A stretch of 64,000 nucleotides of DNA. Origin: Populus alba (lineage: Eukaryota; Streptophyta; Magnoliopsida; Malpighiales; Salicaceae). Positions 11,477-24,672 of the stretch are shown here, piece by piece. The translations under genes and the position numbers were made by a program. Under the pieces are notes generated by a model, which worked only from the letters and a program-made list of their open reading frames with translations, was not told the DNA's origin and ran no database searches. The DNA is taken from the NCBI RefSeq assembly GCF_005239225.2, contig NC_133292.1, positions 7,164,985-7,228,984 of the forward strand. Reading direction: 5' to 3'. How positions within the stretch are numbered: position 1 is the stretch's first letter; every line of letters starts with the position of its first letter.

Positions 11477-12067
11477 TTTTCATTTTCTTTTATTTTTTTT
11501 CAAATTAGAAGGTTTGTCGTTATTTTTCTTGGGCTAATCTTAGTTTATAGGGTTTTTGTTTTCGGTTTTTGGTATTATGAGATAAGTTTTTTGTTATCTT
11601 GTAATGTAATAACCTTAAAATCGAAGTTAGGAAGCTAAGGTTATATTATCATTATAAATGAAGACTACTTCGTTCTTTCTTTGTTTTGAAATTATGGTTC
11701 ATGTGTATGGCAATTTTAGTTATAGGAATGATACGTATGTCATCAACTATTTTACAGTTTGGAGGTCTTTTTTCACATTTTGGAGCCCTGGAGGTGAGAG
11801 TTTTACTGCTGGAAGTGCAGTGACTGCAATCATGTGTTAATGTCAAGGAGACTTGTTGATTTTAGGAAGGGGATATGATGACTGATGGGGGTGGTTATGT
11901 CTTGTCTGTTTCTTTTGGGTTTGAGCCATGTCTGATGCTGACTCTTTTTCTTTTTTTCTTTTTCCTTGGAGATTAGGAATTTCACTTTCTTTTGGAATCT
12001 GATCAATTGTCTCGTGTATTTTGTCCTCGTTTTGGTTCACAGCAATGGGTCCTCTGCTTTTTTATAA
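11477..12067. other. 3' flank of the glutaredoxin-like gene
   Basis: T-rich sequence follows the stop and includes TTGTAATGTAATAACC near 11600, plausible as a 3' end region. No further gene is supported; the overlapping 60-65 codon frames on both strands look like noise. Confidence 0.4.
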
Positions 12068-12400
12068 TTAGTGGGAGTTAGAAAAGTATAGCTGGATGAA
12101 CAAAATTCATCTTTTAATTGACTGTTCAGTGAATATTTATACAGATAAGGTTTTGAGTTTGAAAAAGAAATAGAGACTATCTTATCTCCTAAATAACTAA
12201 CACGCCCCTCCTCTCTAGCTTAGGGTGTCTTCTTGTCACTCGAAGCTTGCTTCTTACATCAAGAAATGTGGTTAGGTGCTTTGTGAAGATACCTGTCAAC
12301 TGATCTTTGCTGGACAGAAACTAAACTTTTAGCTTTCTTTGGGCAACCTATTCTCTTATCGAATGGAAATCGATTTCGATATGATTTGTTGTAGCTTTTG
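12068..12400 (-). mobile_element. Relic of a copia retrotransposon 3' end
   Basis: On the minus strand, NHIEIDFHSIRE (about 12392-12355) and, after a frameshift, DQLTGIFTKHL (about 12305-12273) match the C-terminal RNase H end of copia polyproteins. It continues to a purine tract (AGAGAGGAGGGGCG, 12203-12216) and then TGTTAG at 12202, which looks like an LTR start. The LTR's far end is unclear and is placed near 12068 only by a CA dinucleotide. The rest of the element is missing. It is unrelated in LTR sequence to the element at 885-6254. Confidence 0.6.
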
Positions 12401-12418
12401 AATATGTGTTCAATAAGC

Positions 12419-12476
12419 TGTTAGAGATGTATAGGATCCTGTTGATCAGTGCCAGGGATCCTACACACCTCTAACA
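12419..12476. repeat. 58-bp hairpin with TGTTAGAG...CTCTAACA ends
   Basis: The 21-nt arms 12419-12439 and 12456-12476 are inverted repeats with two mismatches around a 16-nt loop, and the ends are TG...CA. It sits just beside the copia relic and could be a remnant of LTR ends or a very small inverted-repeat element. Confidence 0.6.
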
Positions 12477-15400
12477 TGAATGATATTATTGCAATGTGAA
12501 ATAATTTGGTGTGACATTGATCGTTTTGATCTGGGATGCCTGCATTATTATTAGATGATGTAGCTCAGCATGTTCATATGTTGCTTCATTTTATGTTTGG
12601 TTTTTAGTATCAGGGTAATCGGGAGGTGGCTTTTTAACTGAGATGAAGTATCTTCCTGAAGCCATTCACATCTAAATTTGTGTGTATGGAAATTTCTTTT
12701 TCACAGCCTTTTAAAATTCAGGATGCAAATTCTGAATAGGAGTGTAGGGTGAAGAACAAATTCACTTGTAACTCAAGCTTTCAGGACGCGTCATTTTATA
12801 CCAGCACGTCAAATTAACTCGAAACAAATTTGGTATAGCCTTGGACAGAAGCAATATAGGCTGTCAAAAACTAGAATTCCTTGTTTCTGATCTAAATAAG
12901 CAACCAAGGAAATTACAGATTACAAGTAGCCAACTAGGCAGGAAACTGAACTAATTTCCTTCAAGAGGAACTCTTACCAATGTCCCCATCCACCAACCGA
13001 TTTCATACCCATAAGATGTAGTTTCGCTGCTAAAACTGGCACTGGTATGAGAAATTAAGAATAATTCTTCTTCTTCAGCATGTCTAATCCACCATCTCCA
13101 CATGCGATAGAGACTTGTCGCATTGAAGAACTTGCATATCTCATTAATTATTTAATTTATCCAAAGCGTGACTCTTACCATTCTTGATTCTCCTTACTTA
13201 AATTTAGTGGCGTGAGCTGGTCTAGAATGGTTATGGGTTGGGAGAAGGGGTTTAGTTGAAGAGGTGAGAGTTTGTCTGGAATGATTCTAGGTCTTGGAGA
13301 GACTAGTAGCTTTTATTGATGGAGAAATCACAAGAAATTCACTAATAGAGTAACAAAGAATGTTTCTTTGTTTCGTTTTACTTCTGTTCTGATAAGGCTG
13401 CATGTCGAGGTCTTTTTTGAAGTTGCGGTATCCCTACATGTATAGTTGAGACGTGAGCCCAACTAACATAAGAGTCTGGTCTAAAAACACCGAAACTGGG
13501 TTGAGCCGCATCAAGTAAATAAGTTGACTGGCTTCATGATCGAGGCTCCTAGGAGGCTTGGATTCTTCGGCACACCGACAACGCAAGTTCACTGTGACTC
13601 TTATGCTTAAATTAGCCAAGTATTTGTTAGCATCGAAATTGTAAAGAATGTCAGACTATGTTACTTTTATCAACGAGGGTGTATTCCTTTTTTTTTTTCT
13701 TTTTTTTATGATTCTCTCTTTTCAGGAAAATCCCATCACCCTCAAAATTCTCATCCATTTGTGCCCCCCACCCCCTTCTGTCATGCCTCCCCTTTTTATG
13801 GAGGGAAGGGCTCAAGTGAAAAAGGGTTCCTCCCTCTCTCAGGATCAAGTTCATCATAATTGGTCCGGCTATTCCAGGTCTTTCTGTCAGTATATGCAGG
13901 CAGATTACAGAAGTTGACAGCCATGCATTGGGGCAAAATCCCTTTCAAGTTGGATGGCTTGAGAGGCCTGGGTAAGGAGGTCCCAAGCCTATAGGGCAGG
14001 GCCTCTTGGCTCGTAATTTTGAATGGTCCGAGTTGGGATTTGAGACCCATAGTCCACATATTGTTGTGTGTAAATTGGGGGCCTGTAAGGTCCAGCCCCG
14101 TCAAGCAGCGCTAGTGATGTTTTTGCTGATTTTCTCTAATGATTTGCGAGAAAATCAACAGTCCACATATTGTTGCTGATTTTCTCTAATCCACTGTAGG
14201 AATTCAATGGAATCACGCAAGTTCCCAGTTTTCCGAATTCGAGGAAGATGTGCGTGCTCTGTTGATTTTCTCTATTCAAGGTTCTGAAAATATCAGGACT
14301 CCTACTTCTGAGCCTAACTATTTACTCCCAAGAAGCCAACAAACAAAGAAACAAAGTGATGCTCGCATGACAAATCGAGCAGAGGCGAACTGTCTTCGCA
14401 TGAATGAAACGACGATCGTTTATGATCAGGAATTCCTGGAGAAGGGGTACGATATGCAGCGGCACCTCCACTGCCTCGCCACTGCAACTCATGAAACTCG
14501 GGCGGGCTATTTAAGTCATTTCAATTTACCTCTTTGAAAGTACACTAAGAACAAGAACACCCATTAGTCTTCTCTCCAAACCACCCCCCTCTAAATTCTT
14601 CAAAACGAAGAAAAAGAATCCGAATATCCACACTAATTAAAAACAAAAGATTTAACAGACCAAGTTTGCTGTTTAATTTCCATGCAGGTGAAAGTAATCT
14701 TTTCCGGTTTTCCCTTGACATGTACTGTTTGTTTGGACTTTTTGCTCAATGAAAATGGTATATCAGATGAAATATTAGCTTGGGAAGGACTAACGGTTTT
14801 GTCTGTCAGCCATAACCAGAGAGTATCCAGTCAATTATGATTCTGGTCCATTTATCATTTGATGCAAGTTTGTGGCTACTTGTCTCTCGCTGACTGTAAC
14901 AAGGAGGAAGTCCATAGCTGGACCTTTTATGTAATTTTACATATAACATAAGAACAATGAGACCAAATTGAAATATTTACTATTCATACAATTGGCATCA
15001 CCAGAGGAACAAAATTAGAATACATTCTTGTGCTATAGACATTTATTATTGCTTACTTGGCTAGCTATTATGAGAAATTATGGCACCAATTAACAAAATA
15101 AAACATATGCGGGGAGATTTTATTAGGTTCTTGGCTTCTGCATTCATCTAGGCGAACCTCTGATGTTTAAATTAGGTTATTAAATTATATTAGGAGCTTA
15201 TTTAAAAACTTGTATTCTGTTCGTTTATTTTTATATTTTAAAAGTATTTAAAAAAAATTAATTTTTTTTATTTTTTATTTATTTTAATTTAATATTTTTT
15301 TATCTTTGCGTATATATTAATATTAAAAATAATTTTATAGAGTAAAAAAATTATAAATTTAATATTTTTCTAAATAAAAAATATTATAAAACCGCACTCT

Positions 15401-16800
15401 TTATCATCCCAAGACAAGATCTTAAAGTGTTTAGTAGTAATAAAAGTCAACATCACAACCTATTTCATGCATGGTTTTACAGTACTTTTTAAAAGCTACA
15501 AAATGTAGATACAATTGTTATTTATTTTTATTAATTGTTTTAAAATCCTTATTAAAATAAAAAGAAAATTGATTAAAAACATCCATATCTTTTTAAAACT
15601 CCACCGGTCCTGCTTCTATTTAATAAATTACCATTCCTTGCAAATTTATTCCATTCTCACTTACGAATTATTTTAATATAGAGACAAATTTTCTTCTCTT
15701 TTCGCAAAAAACAAAAAATATATATTTAATCATACACACGCATCCGTAATTAAACAAATATTTGAAGTATGAAAAAAGAGATGAAATATTTTCATACTGA
15801 TTTCATACCAACTAATATATTTCTAGATGTTATTGATGTCTTTTCTCAGAGACTTATAGATAAAAGTGATATTTATCGAACACATGAGAAACATGAACTA
15901 GGAATGAAGGTTCTTCGTGACGGATTTTTTTTTTTTAATGAAAAATGTTAATTAAGTATGTAACACTTATTATTTCAATTTGACTATGCAATGTATTGAA
16001 TTAATGATATGCTATCAATTTTTATTTTTTTTAAGATTTATGTCGAGAAATTTTGAGTTCATATTTACTTTTAATTTTGAATTGTTGTGTATATATATAT
16101 TGACATATAAAATTCACAAATATATCTTCTTTTCATGCGTCCATTTTCGGTAATTTTGATAATAAAAGCTCTTTTCACAATTATTTTTAACAATATAAAA
16201 AAATATTTTCCATTAAAAAGCACTTATCATAAATATTACCAAACACCTTTTCAAAATAATTAATGCCAATTTTACAAACTATAATAAAAAATCACAGCTA
16301 CAATTAAAGCCACAGTTTGAGATGCAATGTAGCAAGACAACCCCTCCACAATTTGTGGCCTCCTTTTCAATTTCTATTGCTCAACATAAAATTAAATAAC
16401 AAGTCCATTCCAATAGCATTTCTTTAAAAATTAAATTTTGTTTAGAATTATTTTTTTTATAAAAAAATTTTAAAATATAAAAACAAAATTATTTTAATAT
16501 ATTTTTTAAAAAATACTTTAATAAACAACACTCCACCACTCACCGACACCTGAAATAAAAACAGAAACATGCCATCGTAAAATGGTAATTCAAAAATCCA
16601 CTGAATACTTGATTCACAGTCTGGTTTCATCGTAACCCCGAAAAGCAAATACATCAACAAAAACGGACATTCTCATTAAAAAGTACACTTCCAATTTCAT
16701 ATATGGAATTTTGAAACTATTTTCTAAACGTTCATCTTGTGTGCACATAACACTGGAACGAGAGATACCTGTGTACACACTTGTCATCATTTAGGGAAAC
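12477..16800. other. Intergenic region between glutaredoxin-like gene and E1 copy 1
   Basis: No gene is supported. A minus-strand frame at 13796-14104 (102 codons) has no recognisable domain. Short direct duplications occur at about 14047-14063 and 14158-14176 (AGTCCACATATTGTTG), and TTGCTGATTTTCTCTAAT occurs near 14123 and 14173. AT-rich repeat-like blocks lie at 15170-15390 and 16190-16530. Confidence 0.45.
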
Positions 16801-19800
16801 CTAACGGAAGTAAATGGACACTGTAGGGATGTCAACATCATTGCCCTCATCATCATCGCATGCCACGACAACATCGAAGTGGCGGCGATAGGCAGGCAAT
16901 TCAACTTTGGCCACTTCCCTCACCAGATCAACCACCTTCCTGTCCATTCGCTCCCTATGCCGAGGGAACATGCTATTGTAGAGCAGGCAGCTACCAAATG
17001 AAATGCTGTAAGCACTCAACCCCTTGTCTGTAAACCATTGCAGAAGTTCCCTTAAGGTAGGATTGTTTTTCAGGGTCCACCTGTCCCAGACAGTCCAGCT
17101 CAGGTCTCGATGCTTGATAACCTTGGGGGGGACAGGCTCGGCCATGGAGAATAAAGGCAGTGCGAGGTTGGCAAATGTATTGCGGTAGTCCTCCACCTTG
17201 TGTGCTCCATCCAGAACCTTGTACAGCTCCAGGCACACAAGACCAGTGGCCATAGCTGTGGAGGTTGCGATAGCAGGGATGATCCTTCCAGCAATAAACT
17301 TGGCTTTCAGCTTGTCAACCTCAGGAATACTGTAGTTTCTGGCTCTCATGTTGGCAAGCCCAGCTATCAAATCCATATGGTAGTTTGTATCATCATCCTG
17401 CACATGTACAGAAATACAAGTTACTAAAGAGGTAAGATGGGTTCAAACATGGATGGCATCAAGGATATAAAATAGATAACAGCATGAATGCCCCATATTT
17501 GGCTGACATGCAAGTTACACTCCAAGTCTCACCACCTAAATAAGGAACAAAATTGACAAGACTCTGAAAGGTTTATATACAAGCTTCAAGATCTTCAGCG
17601 ATAATGACAGGGCGAGTATACATTATCAATCTAGATCTAATCCAACGATTGGGTGGCCCATAGAAATGTGTGATAAAAATATTACTAAGAGGAAGTTGCC
17701 GAAAGAGAACCTTCTCAAACTGAAGTGGCTTCATCCTGAACCCTGCAGGTAGGTTCTCCCTGGACAGCTCTAATTTCCTTATTAGTTCATTGATTATTGC
17801 TGCATCATCCACAGATGCATTAGACAAATTAGTAGCCTTCTCATCTGTCTCAATCTTCACACCTTCCCTTGGCTGAAAGTCTGGCACAATCACCTTGTCG
17901 ACAGCTTCAGCTACCATCTTAGGATTCCTGATCCAGTCAGGAACTGGGATCCCAAAAGTTTCTGCTCGTAGTACTGATGCTGCCATTACAAAATGAAGGT
18001 GGCTAAGATCCGTAGTTGAGAACTGGAGTGGTTGAGGGAATCGCTTTGGGCTGGACCAAAATGGAACCCCGGTACTAGTTGATGCATCTTCAGGAAATGT
18101 GTAAATCAACTGCTTCACACGGTCAGAGAAGTAATCTTCAAACCTGAATTCAAAATATGTATACAGTCAGATATTGGAAAGGACAAGCCCCTTACAAGAT
18201 AATAAGGAATCTCATCAGAGGAAGTACTTTAAACGTGCCCATGAAATGCAATCCTGTAATGTCTCGCATTTTTCCTTCTCAAGGCACTCAAGAACATGTT
18301 CCAAGATATCCCTTGACTGGGCATCACCAGCTTTTATCATAGCATTAGTATATTCAACTGGATTTGATAGATAGGCATTCACTTCCGCAGGAGTTTTCTC
18401 CAACAAACCCTCAAACTCTGATCGAGCCCATGTCAAGCAATGGTCAATGTTGTGTGGGAAGGAGTGCACGGTGCACATCGGAGCTTGTTTCTCAGGTGGG
18501 TCCCTAGAAGCACCGTAGTTTTCAGTTAGGTGAGGAATGACCATCTGAGTGTTGCATTTGGCACCTAAGGTTCCAGACTCGAGAAGAGGCTTTTGGAAGT
18601 ACAAGCACCTCTGATCAACATAAAGTCTTGCATTAACATTGTCTAAAGCATTAATAGTAACAGTTAAGTTTTCCCAGAAGGTATCATCAAACACATTTTC
18701 TGTTTCAGCGCCAACACGATTTTGCAGCGCTTCAATCTTGAGATGAGGATTTATTAATGCAGCAGCTGAAGCAGCGACTGTGGATTTGGCCTGTCCAATA
18801 TTCCAGTCACGGAAGAGAAACTGCCTGCTCAAATTACTCTTCTCTATTACATCATCATCAGTTAATGTCAGCTTTCCTTGTTCACCACATGAAACACCCA
18901 TCAGTGCTAAGTTCTTTAAGAATTCACAGCCTAGGGCACCAGATCCTACTACAAACAAATTGGCACCCTCCAGTTTCTTCTGAAGATTGGATCCAAAAAC
19001 AGATATTTGAGCATCATGACGGCTGTTTAATGGCATGAATTCACTGGGATCCAAATTAGCTGTGGGAAGTGATTCCACGGAATCAAAATAAAAGAACTGT
19101 GACAGCAGGAAAAGCAGGATTAGCTTACACAACAAGAAACCTAATTGCATTGATAACAGTACACTGAAGGACCCAGTTGTATGCTACAAACGGGATTAAA
19201 TGAGTGGAACAGAGCTGCCTTATTGAACCAGGAGGTGATATTAATAGATTATTCTGATTAATTGATGAAACTCAGCAGTAAAAGGCTCTTATGAACAGCT
19301 AAAATTTCAGGCCTAAAAATCTAAGTGCATGAGTGGATGCTTATGCACAAATGAGAACCCATTGTGTGTTTATGTCCAGACAATTATGGTTAAAAAAAGC
19401 TCTTGAAAGAGAGGGAGACAGAGGCTCCAAAAGGCTTTAGAGGTCCACCGATACTCAACAAATTCTAGAACTGGTACCCACCTGAAACAGGGGATGAAAC
19501 TTTCCAGAACATGCTTTGACAACCTCTTGTCCCACAATACCACCAAACATAGCAGCCATAGGATTCAGTACAGCCCTGGCACCAAAGGCAAAATGTCGCA
19601 GAAGTTTTGGATTGATGTCTTCAACTCTACCATCTCCAGAGTTTTCATTGATGAGACTGGCAAGAGACACAAGCTTCTGAGCATCCTCTTCTGAACCAGC
19701 AACAGGGAAGCGACCCATCTCAGACACAAACTTGTCCAGAGCTTGAAATGCCAAGTGTAGGAGAGGTGGGCGGTCAAACTTTGAGAAATCACTCAAAAGA

Positions 19801-22592
19801 AAATCACCAGGATCTTTAATCGCTTCCCTCAAAGTCTTAAAGTTCAACACCTTCGGCTCTTTTACCTGTGTGACGATGCCACCTTTCTCATAGATACCAA
19901 AGTCAGAGGTGTCCTCCTCAAGAAAAAATGAATATGCTCTGGCGTTTTTAATCTTTCTAGGTTTTCCATCATTTAGTTCTGTCATTCCCTTAACTTCAGA
20001 GAAAGCAACAAGATCCCCATCTTGAAACTCAAGCCTTTCATCATCAACGCATGACACTAATGCAGGGTTGTCATTGCTGATGGATGCAATTATGCCCGTG
20101 TGTGGTTCCTCTCCATCAACATCAAACACAGTGAATTCAGGTCCAAAGTCACAAAAAATGGAACCAAAAAGGCCTCTTACTTCAGCCTTGATGAAAGAAA
20201 TAGGAGGCTTGTGATCATGGCAATAGTCATTGAACTCGATGGCTTTCTCAAAAGTGACATCAGTAAACACAACAGCCTGCATCACCAGGAGAAAAGAGGT
20301 GGATATAATAAAATATATATAATGATAAGGTAACGTGTTCATGAACACAAGTGAGAGAAACAGCAATGAAATGCTCAACACACTAAAAAGCTAGCATTTG
20401 TTTCCATGATAATTTCCTTCCATATGATACAGCAATTCAGACTCATTTCGCAAAAAAAAAAATGAAAACAATGAAATCACAATCTCTTGTTTAACTGTTT
20501 TTCAGATAAAACTAGAGTTCACAGTAGAAAATGCTGGAAGCAACATGATCCTAACAAAAACAAACATAAGCGATTCCTTGATTGTGTAGCTTTTTCCCAT
20601 CCTCTGCTCCATGCTTTCATGTAACTTTCTCCCAGAAATTTCATGCAATTTTAGAAGATAGAATGTGGGTTCTCAATCTAAAGTAAAGGAAGAAAAGTGC
20701 ACTACACTTAGCAAAACATTCAAGGATACAAAACCTGTTGAAATTTCATTAAATTGAAAATGTAATCATTTGATGGCCTTTCTAGCAATGTTGCAAGATA
20801 ACACTGGGGGGGACACAGAAAATGGCTACTCCCGTATCCTTCTATTCACTCTTTGTATTCTTCTTAAATTATTCAGCTTTGGTGTTTCATCTAGATAAAG
20901 AATGTTACTGAAGAATCAATTGCCTAGCCATTGTCTCTTTATTTTCTCCACTTTTCTCTTCAGCCACTAGTGCTCAGCATTTTAAGACTCTTATTGGACC
21001 TTTACATGAGATTTTCAGCAGTAATACAATTTACAAGTCAGCCCACCGTACAGCTCACAAGGAAAATGAAATGAAGCTTAGGATGTAGTAGCATATCACA
21101 GTTTCTGCCGATGTTTAACATGACCCTGTAAAAGATCCATATGAGATTCTATAGTAACTTTTGCATTTGCTTTGCTTTTCATAGAAAAAGCTTGTAATCA
21201 TGATAAGGTATACCTACCACACAAATAGGAGTGTAATCAAGAATATCCAGCTCAAGATGTTATAATTCACTTGTTGCAAATGAATCCTTCAAATAAACTA
21301 ATCAAGAGAAATCCACCAAGGAAGTACCTGGAACTTAGAAAGATGCTCTTTTGTCAATTCTGTAGTTAAAGTAGAAATGACCACTGCATTGTTGAGTTCC
21401 TGCAACTTCTGAACAGAAGCAAGGGCTCTATTAGTGCCAACATCTTTTTCTGAGAAAACAAAGTTGCTGGATAAATCCCACAGCTCCACTACCCCTTCAT
21501 CATGCAATGTTACGGACTTGACACCAGCAAGAACAAGGTTTTTAGCTGCAGCAAGTAAAACAAAACACACGCATTAGAAAGAGAAACATTTCCAAAAACT
21601 TGACACCAACAGCAACAAGATTTAAAGAAAATTTAAAACATTACATTATTTAAACACATGCAAGAATGTTCAAAAAAAGCTGCAGCCAAAAGAAATCCAA
21701 CTACAACAAACTGCCAAAAAGAAGATTAATAAGCAGGCTTCCATTCAACTGATGTAGTTCGAATTGAACAGGGAGAAATTGAGAGAACTGAAGAAACAAA
21801 AAAGAAGAAGAAGAAAAGACAGATAGCTTGCGGATAGCCCTCTCTTTCATAAGCACAAATTCAGCATTCCATTTCCAACGTTTCTTCAACAGAAAATAAA
21901 ACAATAAATCCATAAACAGCAACAAAAATACCAAATTAGCCTAGAAGCTGCCTGACTCATGATCTTAAAGAGCTCGCTAATTTAACCAACACAAATCAAG
22001 CTTAGAAGCAAATATCTCGCCACAGTAACTGAAATCTGATCACCTTTAACTACAGAGAATTAAAAGTTCAAAATTTGATCATCATTTGCTCCCAAAACAT
22101 TCACCATCAACAACAACAAAATAATCCACAACAAGATCCAGAAAATCACCGAAAAAAATGAAACCAGAAATTAAAAAATAACAGGATTACGAAAAATTAC
22201 AAGAAACTGAAAAATAATTAAAGAACCATACCAATCTCAACACCAAGTCCTTGCATCCCAGAAACGAGAACATTAGAAGCAAAGAGCCTCCGCATCGTCT
22301 CCCTGCCGTAAACAGCAAGCTGCCGGCTATGAAGATCCTCATCAATCTCCGATGGATTTGAATCACCAAGCGCCATACTCACCTTCTCTTCAGCACCACC
22401 ACTCTCTCTACTAATATCACTACAATTACCAATAACGCTACTAGTTTTCTTATTACTATTGGCGGCGGTCGATTCCAAATAACAATCGACCCGATGCTTC
22501 TTAAAGACCGATGACGAATCTTTTGCTATGTTGTTTTCACTTCCTTCTCCTTCTACCAACACAGCTTCAACTGGTAGCCTTTTAGGAAGCAT
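16801..22592 (-). CDS. UBA1: Ubiquitin-activating enzyme E1, tandem copy 1
   Basis: E1 adenylates ubiquitin with ATP, takes it as a thioester on a cysteine, and hands it to E2 enzymes in cytosol and nucleus. Coding exons on the minus strand are 22592-22232, 21545-21328, 20276-19482, 19096-18228, 18143-17711 and 17397-16801. Together they make 3273 nt, in frame, for 1090 aa, close to the family's usual ~1080. Residues 86-93 begin the conserved [17 protein letters not shown] segment and the first adenylation-like half. GSGALGCE (509-516) is the nucleotide loop of the active adenylation half, followed by [17 protein letters not shown]. The catalytic cysteine is C666 in PEKQAPMC. The C-terminal ubiquitin-fold domain is in the last exon (893-1090), ending SIYFR. 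I start at MLPKR because family members begin there and the upstream in-frame sequence looks like a leader intron. The donor after exon 5 (GTTCTC) is weak. The copy appears functional. Confidence 0.95.
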
Positions 22593-22900
22593 AAAGTACA
22601 GTAAACTGCCAAACAAGCCACAAATCATCACAATCGAAATCAAAGATAAGCTGTTGTTAGCGATTATAGTCGCAACAAAGATCGGTACCGAAATCATAAA
22701 CCCTAATCCTAAACCTAACATCAACATGATTGTAAGATAAAGAAATGGATTAATGGATTCGTGAAGATAGAGAAAGAAACATACCGGTTAGGACTTAATT
22801 AAGGAAAGAATGGAATCTAAGAGAGGAAGAATGGAGAGGAATCGAGAGAGAGAGTGATTTGCTTTATGGAGGAAGAATATTGAGTGAAGGGTATTTGTGG
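22593..22900 (-). promoter_or_regulatory. 5' leader of E1 copy 1 with probable leader intron
   Basis: On the minus strand a good donor, ACCG|GTATGTTT, lies at 22785/22784. An acceptor TTTGGCAG lies just before 22605, upstream of ATG 22592. This implies a ~179 bp intron in the 5' UTR. Without it, the open frame extends to 22727 and would add a 45-residue hydrophobic stretch. The second E1 gene has a matching donor, which supports the intron. Confidence 0.6.
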
Positions 22901-24672
22901 ATTTGTGTGTTTTAGGGTTTAGGGGCAGGAGGGGTCAAGGGCTGTCCGGCTTTGGCAAGGTCGGGATGCGTGTGGTACTGTCATGATTTTCTCTCTCTAT
23001 GTTGAAGAGAGAGAGGAAAGGTGTGTTTTGGTGTGAAGAGAGAGGGGAGTAAGATAAGTCAGGCTGAGAGAGAGGTTGGTGTGTTCGTGTTGGGGAATGA
23101 CTGGTGAGAGGTAAATTATTTGAATCGTGTGATTTGGGGTAGATGGTTAGTTGTTGCCGTTTTATTGGGGTTATCGGGGGTGATGATGTCGTTTTCGTGG
23201 TTGTTTTGCTGCATTTCGTTTGCATGGGATAGAAACTCTCGGCCGCGAAATTATGCTTACGGACACTTTTTATTTGAATTAAAGGAATTGCATGTTTTTA
23301 AGATGTAATGAATTTCGATATAAATAGTTTAATTAACTTTTCATAGGTGAATTTATTTAATTTTGATGTGCATGAACCGGATTGACGGTGCCGCGAACAT
23401 GAAATTAAAAAGAAAATAAAATAAAAGATTATTAGTAAAATGCTTAGTTATTCTCTTTAATAGTGATATACTTGAAGCTTTTACAGTTTGTTTATTTAAA
23501 AAGAAAAAAAGGAAAAGTGTATTTGTACTCTTTTTCTTTTTCCTACTTCTTACGGCGGTAAGAGAAATCCTAGTTCTAGAGACTATCAAAGCAGTATTTG
23601 TTACCCTCTCTCGACGGCGCCGTGTTTGGTATTGTGTTATAAATAGAGTTGGCTAAAATTTTAAAAAAAAAATTATCATTTAAATAAATTAATATAAAAA
23701 AAATAATATTTGCTATATTCTCGTTGTAACCCACTACAAGCCCCACTGGTCTTTTTCTGCGTGAAACTTCCAAGTAAGTGAATTTTTATCCCACACCAAA
23801 CCCACTTCTTTCATTGCAATAAAGAAGATAAACGGTAAGGTGACTTTACAATGACACCCTCGTAGACATAATCTTTGAATAACACTAGCAGCTTTTTTTT
23901 ATTGGAAAGTGAGGATACTCTCAATATTTTAACTCGTGATATTAAGAAAATGAACTGGCATTTTTAACCATCTGATCAAACGCTAACATACTACTAGCTA
24001 CAAAATTAACAGCATTCCTTTCATTTTTATAAGATAGCGAAAGCAAATTACTTTGAGTCATAATTATATCTCACTATTTGTTACTAACATTAGATTTTCA
24101 GGAGAATAATATCAATAAATTATAGCTCGATACCCGCTCTCCAAATAAAAAATTCAGGTTAGGACCTCTTCTCTATAGGAAAAGAAAGCTTAGGACACAA
24201 GTTACATATCTAACATCGTAATGTGAAAGTATTTGAATTCTAATATCTCAGTATCCGCGGCGAGACCTAAAATAAGCACCTTGCAACATGCCCATGTGTC
24301 CTGTCTAGGACAAGGAAGTTAACACGACAAATAAGGAAAATTGCTTCTTGAAGTTCGTCTAGGACAAGAACCTGTCTCTCTCACTAAACTTGTTTTCAAA
24401 CTCTAATGAACAATATCATCAACCCAGCAGAACCCAGTTGCATCCACGATGTAAATACCTCAGGTCCGCATCATTCAGCATTCATATATCTTGAAATAGA
24501 AGTTGCTATTTGGTTTATACTATTGAAATGTCAAACGGTTGTGAAAAATATCCATATTGTGTGCTCACAGATGCAGCAGCATTGAAATGAAACCTAACTG
24601 TTAAAGGGACTCCACCCCTCTTCCCGAAATCTCAAGACTGACTGACTGATTGGGGAAACGGACAAAGATTAT
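22901..24672. other. Spacer between the two E1 genes
   Basis: This holds the presumed promoter of copy 1 (about 22900-23300) and the 3' flank of copy 2. It is A/T-rich with no supported gene. The minus-strand frame at 22935-23225 is Pro/Ser/Thr-rich with no domain. Confidence 0.5.

Noticed and set aside
13796..14104. 102-codon minus-strand frame in the intergenic region
   Set aside because: No recognisable motif or gene context, and it overlaps another frame on the opposite strand.
22935..23225. 96-codon Pro/Ser/Thr-rich minus-strand frame upstream of E1 copy 1
   Set aside because: Low-complexity composition with no domain; it lies in the presumed promoter of the E1 gene.
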